Shown piece after piece: positions 43,538 through 54,337 of a stretch of DNA of 64,000 bases. The position numbers and the translations under genes are program-made. Each line of letters starts with the position of its first letter. Position 1 is the stretch's first letter. Source of the stretch: Oegoconia quadripuncta (Eukaryota; Arthropoda; Insecta; Lepidoptera; Autostichidae); NCBI GenBank assembly GCA_949316235.1, contig OX438748.1, positions 35,432,036-35,496,035 on the forward strand, written 5' to 3'. The notes beneath the pieces were generated by a model, which did not search any database, had not been told where the DNA came from, and was given only the letters and a program-made list of their open reading frames with translations.

Positions 43538-44667
43538 TAACTTTTGCTGTTTTTTTTTTAGTTAGCTTTTGCTATTTTTATTAGTTTTAAATGTTTTTAA
43601 TTTGTTTTTGCAGGAAATCACCTTGAGAAATTTTTTCTCGTCGCCACAAGATTATGTGAAAATCCCAACAAGTATCGATTTAGTTTCAGCAACTAGCCGC
43701 TAGGGGTGAATATAATAGAATAACTTTATGCTGCACATTTCTCGTTCTTAGAATATACGGCAGTAGTCATACTTTTGCTGTAACCAATCGAGCCAAACTC
43801 AGACTAGTACCTAATGCCTATACATACCCTACACGGGGATGTAATGGCCGATTTAAGCTATTAGATTCTACATAACCAACCATAATCATCTAATAATATT
43901 GAAAGGCCCACCTTGGGCACATAACTAACTTCGGCAAGCACTCAGTCACTAATTTGTTGCTGAAAAGGATTTCAACTGATATTTTTAATAAATACAGATA
44001 ATATTTTCATTCGCCTCAAAAAGTTAGAGGTTTTTCTGCGTTACTCTTAATTCCGCTATGCGATAATAGATGTCGCTGTTCATGGATGAGGCATCTCACT
44101 TTTTTTATGTTTTTCCAACGCTAAATTCACGAACGCGACCTTCATTTTGATTGGCCCTTGTTTATTATGATGGTGGTAGACTGTTTTACCATTAATGAAG
44201 TCGAATAAGCCGACGCGTGCCAACCAAATATGCAAAATTATGATCGCACCTGGCAGGCATCGACCGGACATTGGGAACGGAGGCGATTTCCAGCCATTCT
44301 GTACGAAACAATTCATATTATCAAATGTATATTTTAAAGAGTTATTAAACGATTTCATTATTTGTATTACGCAACCGGTAAACTGTTGCCGGCATCGATG
44401 TTAATTAGACGCATCGAATAATTCTTTTTTAATAACTACCTATAATTTCATTACCGCACAGCGGAAGGAAGGAACTAAGTATTTACTGATTTAATTATTA
44501 TTTTTATATGAATTCTAGTACCCATCGCTAACACAGTCTGCACGGCTCCTTAGGGGACTCCTGTAGCGCTGGCCTGTGGTAATTTATTTTTTATTTGATA
44601 TATTTTTTTTTAAAGTAGGATTTAGAAATAAATTTTCTGTGTAGTTTGAACACGTAAAAAGAATAGA
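43538..44667. other. Gene-free stretch, about 1.1 kb
   Basis: Overlapping open frames lie at 44080-44404 on both strands in a less AT-rich patch, but neither protein is recognised and no splice context is apparent. Confidence 0.35.
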
Positions 44668-44955
44668 ACAACCTAGACTCTTCCCGTGGGTGTCGTAAAA
44701 GGAGACTAAGGGACTTTTGGTTGGTGGTAGGGCATTTTAAATGTCCTCCTGGCTGGCTTCCACCATTTTATCTAAATCTGCCGCCAAGCAGCAATGTTAA
44801 TAGCATTGTTGTGTTCCGGTTGTCAGAGATAAGACAGCCAGTCCTCCAAATGAGTTGGGGTTTCCGGGTCAGTACGTTTCCACTTTCGACCTCATCTTCA
44901 CTACCCTCAGGTGTGATTGAGGTCAAGTACCAACCCGTTGTGCATAAAAAAAAAC
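44668..44955 (+). mobile_element. SINE-2 body fused to another repeat's 5' part
   Basis: The 5' end reads CTCTTCCCGTGGGTGTCG, AAAAGGAGACTAAGGGA, a motif of a different lepidopteran repeat. It joins SINE-2 body sequence (TTTTGGTTGGTGGTAGGGC) and a normal SINE-2 tail. The tRNA-like head is absent. Confidence 0.6.
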
Positions 44956-45024
44956 AAGAACATGTACAGTTTTGCACGTTGCGATGGGCTCACCCTGTCA
45001 CGTGTGCATTTCTGTATAGGTATA

Positions 45025-45435
45025 TTAGGTCCTTACCTATGAAATTGGCGTTTTGTATGAAGAATTTCATTAAGACTGTTTTCTCCATACAAACATTTTT
45101 GATTTTTTTTTGGGAACGGCAAATCCAAATTTAGCTAAACTTTGTGTGTATTATCGGATAACATTAAGTTAAGTATAGGCAGTGTTAATTTCTAAAAGTA
45201 ATCGCTTTATAAAAGTTTCAGCGAATCTAAGAAACGATTATGGGAAGCACATGAAAAGAGCTCTGTTCAAATTTTTTTTATTATGTGATTTAGCCCTAAA
45301 AATATTTCATGTGAAACCTTGAAGCCTTCCATTTTTCAAATAAAAAACAAATTTTGATATGCTTTGAAAATCGCAGGAATTGGTACATATGTTTAACGAA
45401 GAAAAAAAACTCCAATTTCATAGGTAAAGACCCAA
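45025..45435 (+). mobile_element. MITE family M1 (mariner-like)
   Basis: TA-flanked inverted ends TTAGGTCCTTACCTATGAAA and GGTAAAGACCCAA mark the copy. A short deletion lies around 45295. Confidence 0.85.
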
Positions 45436-45542
45436 TATTTTTTAAGGTGGGTGGTGGTAGGTTATTTATTATACATATAAGGTGAACCGCGGATGTTGTT
45501 TCAAGGATTAAATTTGAAATATTTGGAACACCCAAATGTTTA

Positions 45543-45832
45543 GTGACCGCCTCCATGACGGACATAGGGTTTACGAATCGGAGGTCGAGGGTTCGATCCT
45601 CAGTGGGGTAGGTACATGGTTAGTACTCGGTTTGGTTGGTGGTAGGACATTTTTAAATGTCCGCCCAAGTCTGCCGCCGAACAGTAATGTTATAGCATTG
45701 TTGTGTTCTGGTTGTCAGAGATAAGATAGCCGGTCCCCCAAATAAGATGAGGTTTCCGGGTGGGCCTTGTCTTAACGTAACATCAGGTGTGATTGAGGTG
45801 AAGTGCTAACCCGTTATGCATAAAAGAAAATC
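45543..45832 (+). mobile_element. SINE-2, near full length
   Basis: The head GACCGCCTCCATGACGGAC carries the B box GGGTTCGATCC, followed by the body and the tail ending CCCGTTATGCATAAAAG. Confidence 0.8.
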
Positions 45833-46058
45833 TGTCATTTGTGACAATGGTTGTGTCTATGCATATATGTAATAACTAACTTCCCAAGTATTCACAGATG
45901 GCTCAGAATATCTATTTTAGGATAAACGGTGGCAATTGACACAGCCGTTTCGTTTACGCTCGACATGACTATATGTATACAGCTTTATTTAATGTATAAT
46001 TCGATATGGGTAGGTATGACTCTTAATTTTACATTTTTCAAAGGATTTTCATGTGCCT

Positions 46059-46374
46059 AATGGTGTCGATTCGGATGTACAACGAACTAACTAAATTTAA
46101 ATTATATGTATCCTTTTCTAACCACTAATACATGAAAAGGACGACATATAATTAAGTCCTGTCAAATTAAGTAAAATGATCAAAACAAGCACTTCTTTAT
46201 CAATATTAGGTGTACACCTAGCGACGTCACGATTAAAATACTATAGAGCGACTTGTTTTGACAGCTCTTAACTTAATTTGACAGGCCTTAATTTATAGTC
46301 GTCCCTTTCATGTTAATAGTGTCAGAAAAGGATGTATCTGAGTTAGTTCGTTGTACATCCGAATCGACACCATT
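46059..46374. mobile_element. Foldback MITE family M4 (316 bp)
   Basis: The ends AATGGTGTCGATTCGG and CCGAATCGACACCATT continue as imperfect inverted arms over almost the whole element, meeting at GGTGTACACC (46209-46218). A shorter copy lies at 55079. Confidence 0.8.
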
Positions 46375-46494
46375 GTGAGAATAACAAAAAATATTTAATT
46401 CCGTGATCCAGTACTAAGGATATTTACTATTTATTTATTAGGTATATCAATATCAACATGTTTTGTTGGAACCCTGCAAATGTGAAGGAACATG

Positions 46495-46630
46495 TTTTCC
46501 TTCACATTTGCAGGGTCTTGCTGGAAGAAATGTCTTTTTAGAGATAAGCTAGTGCCTTTTGTACATCCTATATCTAGTATGTATTTGACCTTTATGTGTA
46601 CTCGTGTGCAATAAATTATAAAATAAATAA
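46495..46630 (+). mobile_element. LINE 3' end (AGAGATAAGC type)
   Basis: TTGCTGGAAGAAATGTC, AGAGATAAGCTAGTGCC and GTGCAATAAATTATAAAA with a TAAA tail match the 3' UTR of the LINE at 16195. An inverted 27-bp pair (around 46473-46490 and 46497-46515) precedes it. Confidence 0.6.
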
Positions 46631-46631
46631 A

Positions 46632-46728
46632 TAAATCAACCATCTGGTCTTTTTATAAGAAGTCTAGTTGCTTGGTGTGGAACTAGATGGCGCTGTTTGA
46701 ATATCCAATCATACTTATTATTATTATT
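46632..46728 (+). mobile_element. SINE-1 tail fragment
   Basis: It spans TCAACCATCTGG to GGAACTAGATGGCGCTG. The head is absent, so this is a truncated copy about 160 bp before the gene C start codon. Confidence 0.65.
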
Positions 46729-46891
46729 AAATTTTTAACGTTTGGATTACCAAACGCGCATTGGGGATATCTCTGACCACCTCATTTGGGATAAAGGTAA
46801 TGATTTTATGCATGTAGGGCGTCACTGGACCCGAATCAATTTAGTTATGGTGGTGGACTAATTTATAAAATGATCCCTTTTCAGTTCCACA

Positions 46892-47200
46892 ATGATTTGG
46901 CAACCGCTCAATTTGACGGACGTGTGTCCAGCGCACACCCATCTATCCGCTTGCACCTATTTCGGCTACGTCTACCTGAACCTCCTTGTGAAACTATTAG
47001 GGGACTCCGAAGATAGGAGGATCCAGGAGAAGCTGCGTAAGGAGGACCACGAAGGAGACAGAGTTATTGAGAATATTAAAAGTTTCGGAGACAAGTTAGA
47101 AAAACAAAAGGAGCACGAGGAATACGATTTTATTGTAGTTGGAGCGGGAGCGGCAGGATGCGTTGTCGCCAATAGGCTTACTGAAGTCAAGGAATGGAAA
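46892..47200 (+). CDS. GMC gene C, exon 1
   Basis: The exon encodes residues 1-103, including the charged linker and GAGAAG. The donor is AAA/GTAAGT. The sequence just upstream (TTTTCAG/TTCCACA) suggests that a 5' UTR intron ends 7 bases before the ATG. Confidence 0.9.
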
Positions 47201-50200
47201 GTAAGTATGACTATTTTTGGTAAAAGGTTAGAAATTAAACAAAAGATGAACATAAAAATTTATTTATATTTTGACAATTTTAAAAACTTGGATACGCTTT
47301 AATAACATTTGTGCAATATTTATAAACAAAAATAATTCAATTTATTATAAAAAAAAAAAATCACAAATAAAAAACTAGCCCCAAGTCTCTGGTTGGTGGA
47401 ATGGTACCCAGAAGGCTGGCCGCGTTGCCTCGCTGTATAAAAAAAAAATATTATTATAAAAGTTATACATATAATGCACCACCATAAATAACACATAACT
47501 CAAGGAACAATTAGACGACATGTTTGGTGTAATGGTTAGCAACTCTGGCCACTATACCAAAAGGTTGCGGGTTCGAATCCCGCTAGGGGCGTATTTCATC
47601 ACACAAGATGAATACGGACATTTGTACCCGAGTTATGGATATTTTCATTTATAATAAGTATTTATTTACAAAAAAAATGAATTTATGTAGTATATCAACC
47701 ATCTGGTATCCACAACACAAGCCTATAGTTGCTTACTGTGGAACTAGATGGCGCTGTGTGTATGTCTGAAAAAAAAAAGGAATAATTATATAGGTAATTC
47801 TGTCGTTGTATGGTTTATAGCACAAGGATATGTGGATCAACTGAGTATTGGAACTACGATCTTTTACGAATGTTAGTGTACATCATATGTTAGTGTACAT
47901 CATATGTTAGTGTACATCATATGTTAGTGTACATCATATGTTAGTGTACATCATAAATGTTAGTGTACATCATATGTTAGTGTACATCATATGTTAGTGT
48001 ACATCATAAATGTTAGTGTACATCATATGTTAGTGTACATCATATGTTAGTGTACATCATAAATGTTAGTGTACATCATATGTTAGTGTACATCATATGT
48101 TAGTGTACATCATAAATGTTAGTGTACATCATATGTTAGTGTACATCATATGTTAGTGTACATCATATGTTAGTGTACATCATATGTTAGTGTACATCAT
48201 ATGTTAGTGTACATCATATGTTAGTGTACATCATATGTTAGTGTACATCATATGTTAGTGTACATCATGTATTTTTGTCATTGTATTGAATTATATTATT
48301 ATTTATTTATTTGCATTATATTATTATTCATTTATGACTTTTCTGAAACTGTATTTTCTTATTTGTTGTGCAATAAAGTGTATTTGTATTTGTATTGTAT
48401 TTGTATATTATATTATTATTTATTTATCATTTATTATTTCATTTTTAAAATTGTCGGTCATGTATTCCTTATTGTGTAATAGCATAATTAATAATTATTT
48501 TAATAATTGTATGAATTTCTTATTTTTCGCTTCACAATAAATTCACATACTATCTGAAAACTTAATAACCTTCCAGGTGCTGCTCCTCGAAGCCGGCCCA
48601 GAACAACCTGACGTCACACTGGTGCCAGCACTCTCCACCGCGCTCTTAGGCTCTAACATCGACTGGGGATACACTACCGAGCCTGACGGGAAGAGCTGCC
48701 TCGCTAGGTCTGGAGGAAGATGTGCTTGGCCAAGGTGATAGTTCCTCTATGGATAACCATCTGTTCTCTGAAGACAGAACGATCAAGTCATCTTCAGCTT
48801 TCACTATTGCGGCCTTATATTTTGAAGACGTTCTACTGTAATGAGTAATATTTTGTAGGTGTTATTTAAATTCTTGACGGTGCGTCAGTGTCTCCCAATT
48901 TGGCAGGTCCGGGTGTTCGATTCACAGGCAGGCACATGAGCTTTTAAATTTAATTTAAGTACTTATGTATATTTATCCGACTGCTCCTAAACGGTGAAGG
49001 AAAACATCGTCTGGAAACCTGCATGCCTGGGGAATAACAATTCAAAGGCATGTCCCCAACCCGCATTAGGCCAGCGTGGTGGACTATGGCCTATACTCCC
49101 TCATATATATATATATATATATATATACAGTGTGGAAAGATAAGTCGGGCCCTGGAGAGAAACTACCTTAAATCCTTAAACTGGCTCATTTAACTTTTCC
49201 TTTATTTTTAAAAAGAAACAAAACTACATTCAAAGATTTTCTAAAACTCGCTTGCCTCACCCGGGACTCGAACCAACTAAAATTAAAAAAACAAACACTC
49301 CCTATTTTATTATACTAATGGATAGTATTATTATCCAGGATAAAATTTCTCTAACAAACATTTAGTCTTAAAAATAAAAATGATCGAATTTGTTACACTT
49401 AAATTATTTAACTGATAAATTGTTCGAAATGAACCTACTTAGCGATAAATTAGCAAGCGTGTACTTCATACGAAGTCTTTGAATGTTGGAGAGATAAGAG
49501 AACTGTTACGTGTCTTTTACTTGTTGAAAGTCAACAGTAAGTACTGGATGTTCACTTTCCAGAGTAAGACCAAATGTTTGTTAGAGAAATTTTATACTGA
49601 ATAATAATACTATCGATTAGTATAATAAAATATAGAGTGTTTGTTTTTTAATTTTAGTTGGTTCGAGTCCCGGTCGAGGCAAGAGAGTTTTAGGAAATAT
49701 TTGAATGCAGTTTTGTTTCTTTTTAAAAATAAAGGAATGTCTCCTTTAAGTAAACTGAGCTAGCGTAAGGGTTTAAGGTAGTTTCCCTCCAGGGCCCGAC
49801 TTATCTTTCAGATTTTATGTACAACGGGTTAGCACTTCGATTCATGCTTTGCAGAGAAATGGACAACTGACATATGCACATTACAAAACATATAAAACTT
49901 TCTAAAAACGTTCCCATCGGTTAGCATTATTAGGGATCAATGACGACATTGGTGAAAAAAGTGGCGATCGGCAATTTTGATAATGACAAAAATTGTGCTA
50001 ATATATAATTTATAATATTTATTATTATTTCTTTTTAATGTATTTAATATACACTTTTATATCAGAATTAGTGAGTAACGATTCTATGTATATGGTTGAT
50101 ATATAAACTGTACCTAAACAGTGCTTCCGAATAATGTAAGTCCCTAGATCTAACTAAGAGTAACTAGATCTTCAAACACAACGAAGTTACCAAGGTTATC

Positions 50201-53200
50201 AAGACACAAATATTTGAGCACATTTTTTTTTGATATCAGCAAAATGGCTAAGGCCTGTATTAATAAACCATTCTCAAGATTGAGAACAGTCTTGTGACCG
50301 GTCTCATGTAAACGTGTTGATTAATAAACCGAACTTGAGACCTGAAAAGCATGTGCATACTCAAGCAGTACTCACTTGAGAGGTGCGCGTATTTATAAAC
50401 GAAACTCAAGAGTATCATTCATTCGCCGCTGAGGCGAATACTTGAGAAGTGATTTCAGCTGAGTAGACCTCAAGATTGGTTTATAAATTAGCACGGAGCT
50501 TGAGATAGCGTCAACTGTTTAAGACACATCTCGGTTGATACAGCCTCAAGACTTGTATTGAGATTGGTTTATTAATACGGACCTTAGTTCCACTCTTAGT
50601 ACATCAACCATCTAATTTCCACAACACAAGCCTATAGTTGCTTACTGTGGAACTAGATGGCGCTGTGTGTATGTCTAAGGATATATTTATTATTTATTTA
50701 TTTATATATTAAGTTTTTTCAAAGGAATCTTTACCTAGTTTTATCGAAATTTAAAGTTAATGCTGCTTAAAACTTTCAGAGGCAAAACAATGGGTGGATC
50801 GAGTTCAATAAACTCCTTGGCATATATACGAGGAAACAAGTTGGATTACGACACATGGGAGGCTATGGGAAATGAGGGATGGAGCTTTAAAGATGTGAGT
50901 AAGACTATCTTTATTGGTATTGACGACCGATTGGTGTAGTGGATAGCCAATCAATCAATCAAAAAATGCTTTATTTTGTAGGTACACAGGGTACACTTAA
51001 AATAGTCAGATTTTACATTTTTTAAGCTACTGCTTATTCAAAAGGCAATTTTCCCCTGAGAAGAACAAACAAAGAGCTCGAGAGGTTGCTCTTTAAAAAA
51101 AATTATTTTATTTTACAAAATTATTAACTATTATTTTAGTGACCCTGTCAGCGAAACTAACGTTTGTGGGTTCGAATCCCGCGAGGGGTAAATGTTTGTG
51201 TGATGAATATGAACATTTATTCTATTGTGTTCTATTATTATCACCAAAAATTATTGTAAATTATTTTGCGCAATAAAGAGTAAGTATTTGTATTGTATTT
51301 ATTCCCGAGTCATGGATGTTTATATAAATATTTATGTGTTTTTATCCGTTATCTAGTATCATAGTACAAGCTTTGCTTAGTTTGGGACTAGATGATTGGT
51401 GTAACTGTCCGAAATATTTATTTATTTATTTATTCAGTATTCAGTATGTTTATTGCAGTATCACAAATATAAAGTACATGCATATGAGTAAAACTCGGTC
51501 TTAAATAAATATTTGTGACGCCCTGCTGGCCCTTGCCAAATTAGGAGAGGAGATAGGGCCTGACAGTTTATCACAGTAATATATACATATATTAAGATTT
51601 TTTACATATATATTTCTTAAAGCAGGCGTTGAGGAATCATAAGATCCTCAAATATGGAAGAAGATCTTGATTGAATGTAACATAGGTACATGTATAACGT
51701 CACCACCTTCGTCAGTGGTCAGGGATATCCCAAACATAAACATTTACGATTCGGAGGTCGCGGGTTCGTTCCCCAGCGGGGTACATGTTTAAGTAGGTAC
51801 TCGGTTTGGTTGGTGGTAGGATATTTTAAATGTCCGCCTGGCTAGCTACCACCATCTGATCTAAATCTGCCGCCAAGCAGCAATGTTAATAGCATTGTTG
51901 TGTTCCGGTTGTCAGAGATAAGATAGCCAGTCCTCCAAACGCTTCCACCTTCGACCTCATCTTCACTTAACATCAGGTGTGATTGAAAAAACATTTGGAT
52001 GTTATTCCAAACATTACAATACAATTTAATAGATACAAATACTCTTTATTGTGCAAAATAATTTACAATATTTTTTGATGATAACAATATTTTTAACATT
52101 ACAACGTGATGATGACAACAACATTAGAAGTTTAAGAGTGTTTTTTCCGTCCAGTGGCGTCCTGATTGGGTAACTTAAGACTTTTTTAAATACATAATAA
52201 ATCAAAGAAACCGCTACTGATCTGCACTCGGGAAGCCTAAAAGCTAATTATAAATAAAACATAAATAGCTTTAATTAAGGGTATTTTCGAGAACTTCAAC
52301 TTATTGATAAAAACGGCCACTTTTTTATTACCGTGAAAACTGGAAAATTAACTCTATTTATTCTGTATTTAAAAAGAAAACTTAATTTATCCAGTAAGGG
52401 CGCCACTGGACAGAATAAACCCTCTTAATGCTTGAAACGGCAAGGACAGTCGTTTCGAAAACAGAAATGCACACAGAACATCTCCGTGAACCCAGCGCAG
52501 TTGGAATTTAGTTAGTCGCATTTTACGAGACCCCTAATTTAATATTAATATAAATATTTTTGTATCTAGGTACTGCCATTCTTCAAGAAATCAGAGAAGA
52601 ACTTGGATATCGAAAAATTTAATCGGAAATACCACGGAGTAAGAGGACCGCAGACTATATCTAGATACCCCTATATAGATGAGCCGTCGGTGATGTTGAC
52701 AGAAGCCTTCAACGAAGGAGGTCTACCTCTACTAGACTACAATGCAGAAAACCAACTCGGGACTATGCAAGCGCAAACAGTTTCAGAAGATGGAGAAAGA
52801 GTTTCTGCTAATAACGCTTTCATTCAACCAATCAGATATAAAAGGAAGAATTTGATAGTGAAAACTAAATCAGAAGCCGTAAAAATTCTCATCGACGAGC
52901 ATAAGAGAGCTTATGGTGTCAAGTATGTTAAACACGGCAAAACATTTACAGCGCTAGCAAGTAAAGATGTTATCATAAGCGGCGGAGCGATAAATTCACC
53001 AAAATTACTTATGCTCTCTGGTATAGGTCCAAAGAAACAATTAGAACATTTACATATACCTGTTATAGAAGATTTGCCAGTTGGAGAAAATCTCCACGAC
53101 CATGTAACTTTCAACGGCATTGTCATAACCTTACCCAATAAAACTGCCACCACAGTGGAAAACGACGAAGTTATAGAATACCTGAAAGAATACAAAGCGG

Positions 53201-53898
53201 CCAAATTGAAGACAGGTCCGTTGTCAGCGAACGGTCCGGTGAATTCAGTGTCCTTCATAAAAACTGATCCTAAGCTACCGGCACCAGATGTTCAATTTCA
53301 AGTAAACCAAGCGAATTGGCAGGAGTATGTTCGTGAACCAAATGCGTATGAGTCTCTCCCAATATTCCCGACGTCTTTCTACAACGCTGTGTTACCGAGA
53401 ACGATGAATTTGGTACCCAAAAGTAGGGGTAAGCTCGTTCTAAATGCAACAAATCCGAGTGGACCACCTTTAATATACGCGAAATATTTCAGTGATCCTG
53501 TAGACTTTGTACCTCTAATTAAGGGTGTTAGGTTTTTGATTAGTTTAGAAAACACTAAAGCTTTCAAATCCAGAGGGGCTCGCTTTTTGAAAATGCCTTT
53601 ACCACCATGTCATAAGTATCCTTGGGGTACGGATGGATATACCAAATGTTTGGCAAAGGCTTATACTTCTACACCTTTTCATCCCGTGGGAACATGCAAA
53701 ATGGGGCCCAATTGGGATACAACAGCGGTCGTAGATCCTAGATTGAGAGTGTATGGCATATCAGGACTACGTGTGATAGATGCTTCTATAATGCCAGTTG
53801 TACCCAGAGGTAACACCAATGCTCCATCTATAATGGTGGGAGAACGTGGAGTGGAGTTGGTAAAGGAAGATTGGCTTCATAACTATTGGAAACATTAA
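46892..53898 (+). CDS. GMC gene C: FAD-dependent glucose dehydrogenase / ecdysone oxidase-like protein, 4 exons
   Basis: Exons 46892-47200, 48577-48734, 50780-50894 and 52570-53898 join in phases 0, 2, 0 and encode 636 residues. Seen: start MIWQPLNL; a hydrophobic [14 protein letters not shown]-binding GAGAAG at 84-89; VLLLEAG from 104; GGSSSIN; second signature [16 protein letters not shown]; His 565 in [10 protein letters not shown] and Asn 609 in GNTNAP, 44 apart. It is more distant from A and B than those are from each other. Exon 1 is 18 nt longer, because residues about 38-75 form a highly charged Glu/Lys/Arg linker where A and B have a shorter Cys-containing one. A CAG 7 bases before the ATG (46882-46884, after CCCTTTT) looks like a splice acceptor, so an upstream non-coding exon is likely. 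Polyadenylation signals follow at 53933 and 53956. The substrate is unknown. Confidence 0.92.
47514..47770 (+). mobile_element. SINE-1, full length, intron 1 of gene C
   Basis: The head TTTGGTGTAATGGTTAGC with B box GGTTCGAATCC is followed by the body and a tail GATGGCGCTGTGTGTATGTC ending in an A run. Confidence 0.85.
47869..48267. repeat. Satellite array, 23 units of 17/19 bp, intron 1 of gene C
   Basis: The unit TGTTAGTGTACATCATA (17 bp) is nearly perfect throughout. Every third unit from 47939 to 48117 has two extra A (19 bp), giving a 53-bp higher-order repeat (17+17+19). Units begin at 47871, 47888, 47905 and so on to 48253. Each unit contains the palindrome TGTACA. Confidence 0.95.
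48577..48734 (+). CDS. GMC gene C, exon 2
   Basis: The 158-nt exon begins [18 protein letters not shown] and ends CAWPR. The acceptor is CCTTCCAG and the donor is CCAAG/GTGATA, a weaker donor than in A and B. Confidence 0.92.
48870..49128 (+). mobile_element. SINE-3 with (AT)n tail, intron 2 of gene C
   Basis: The body GGTGAAGGAAAACATCGTC, GGAAACCTGCATGCC and CCAGCGTGGTGGACTATGGC is characteristic of a common lepidopteran tRNA-derived SINE. The head (GTGTTCGATTC) is degraded. It ends in an AT microsatellite at 49103-49128. Confidence 0.7.
49135..49809. mobile_element. Long-armed foldback element M6 (675 bp)
   Basis: The arms 49135-49368 and 49566-49809 are inverted copies (about 230 bp each). 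They start GAAAGATAAGTCGGGCCCTG. Each arm carries a tRNA-like B box (GGTTCGAGTCC at 49660-49670 and its inverse near 49268). The 200-bp centre is non-coding. It is in intron 2 of gene C. Confidence 0.8.
50248..50690 (+). mobile_element. MITE M2 fused to a SINE-1 tail (composite, copy 1)
   Basis: MITE M2 (50248-50587; ends CTAAGGCCTGTATTAATAAA and its inverse) is joined by TTCCACTC to a SINE-1 tail (50600-50690). The same junction, in opposite orientation, is at 60345-60768. It lies in intron 2 of gene C. Confidence 0.8.
50780..50894 (+). CDS. GMC gene C, exon 3
   Basis: The 115-nt exon holds [22 protein letters not shown] and GNEGWSFKD. The acceptor is ACTTTCAG and the donor is GAT/GTGAGT. 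Confidence 0.92.
50922..51430 (+). mobile_element. SINE-1b interrupted by two retroelement fragments, intron 3 of gene C
   Basis: The SINE (head GACCGATTGGTGTAGTGGAT; B box GGTTCGAATCC at 51170; 3' part CCCGAGTCATGGATG) is split by LINE-a sequence on the minus strand at 50948-51138. It is split again by an 80-bp retroelement tail at 51222-51300, which is bounded by ATTTATT on both sides. Confidence 0.8.
51737..51990 (+). mobile_element. SINE-2, near full length, intron 3 of gene C
   Basis: The head ACGATTCGGAGGTCGCGGG with TTCGTTCCCC, the body TACTCGGTTTGGTTGG and the 3' part ending GTGTGATTGA are present. A segment around 51940 is deleted. Confidence 0.75.
52149..52411. mobile_element. Foldback MITE family M3 (263 bp), intron 3 of gene C
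   Basis: The ends GTCCAGTGGCGTCCTGATTG and GGGCGCCACTGGAC are inverted. The arms continue with ACTTAAG / CTTAATTTATC. Confidence 0.8.
52570..53898 (+). CDS. GMC gene C, exon 4 (last)
   Basis: The exon encodes residues 195-636 and the stop. The acceptor is TATCTAG/GTACTG (TAG instead of the CAG of A and B). It holds the second GMC signature, His 565 and Asn 609, and ends in an extra tail WLHNYWKH. Confidence 0.93.
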   Translation, partial: VLPFFKKSEKNLDIEKFNRKYHGVRGPQTISRYPYIDEPSVMLTEAFNEGGLPLLDYNAENQLGTMQAQTVSEDGERVSANNAFIQPIRYKRKNLIVKTKSEAVKILIDEHKRAYGVKYVKHGKTFTALASKDVIISGGAINSPKLLMLSGIGPKKQLEHLHIPVIEDLPVGENLHDHVTFNGIVITLPNKTATTVENDEVIEYLKEYKAAKLKTGPLSANGPVNSVSFIKTDPKLPAPDVQFQVNQANWQEYVREPNAYESLPIFPTSFYNAVLPRTMNLVPKSRGKLVLNATNPSGPPLIYAKYFSDPVDFVPLIKGVRFLISLENTKAFKSRGARFLKMPLPPCHKYPWGTDGYTKCLAKAYTSTPFHPVGTCKMGPNWDTTAVVDPRLRVYGISGLRVIDASIMPVVPRGNTNAPSIMVGERGVELVKEDWLHNYWKH

Positions 53899-53932
53899 TG
53901 TAATATAAAATACAATGTAGAAAATATATTGA

Positions 53933-53961
53933 AATAAAAACATGTGTAAACTGTTAATAAA
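53933..53961 (+). terminator. Polyadenylation signals of gene C
   Basis: AATAAA occurs at 53933-53938 and 53956-53961, 35 and 58 bases after the stop codon, giving a very short 3' UTR. Confidence 0.65.
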
Positions 53962-54089
53962 CGAATACTTCGATTGAGTTTCAATACCTAGTATACCTGT
54001 TAGGAGTTCCAAACTTTGAATAGCCGTGTACTTGTGAACGTTTTTGAACATCTTTTATATTTCTTTTTTTATTTCTAAATGCCTCTTTG

Positions 54090-54190
54090 GTAGTTTGTGT
54101 AGTTTATCAGCCATCTGGTATCCATAACATAATAAGGCTAGTTGCTTACTGTGGACTACTGTGTGTTTGTGCAAAGATATTTACTTATTA
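54090..54190 (+). mobile_element. SINE-1 tail fragment
   Basis: It spans TATCAGCCATCTGGTATCC to CTGTGTGTTTGTGC with internal small deletions. Confidence 0.6.
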
Positions 54191-54337
54191 TTGATTATTT
54201 TGTATATTGATTTTCTTCCTTGTTCAGACAGCGGTGCCATTACAATTACTCCTAGAATATAAATAGTTTCCTTGTCCTCTATTGCCTTTAGAATACAGTT
54301 CTGATCATCTATTCTCTTGCAGGACTTAATGAATAGT

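Noticed and set aside
44080..44404. Overlapping 92- and 69-codon frames on opposite strands
   Set aside because: No motif, splice signal or start context supports either. The patch is merely less AT-rich.
47869..48267. CRISPR-like regular array
   Set aside because: The repeats are contiguous 17/19-mers without unique spacers, lie in an animal intron and have no cas genes nearby. It is a satellite.
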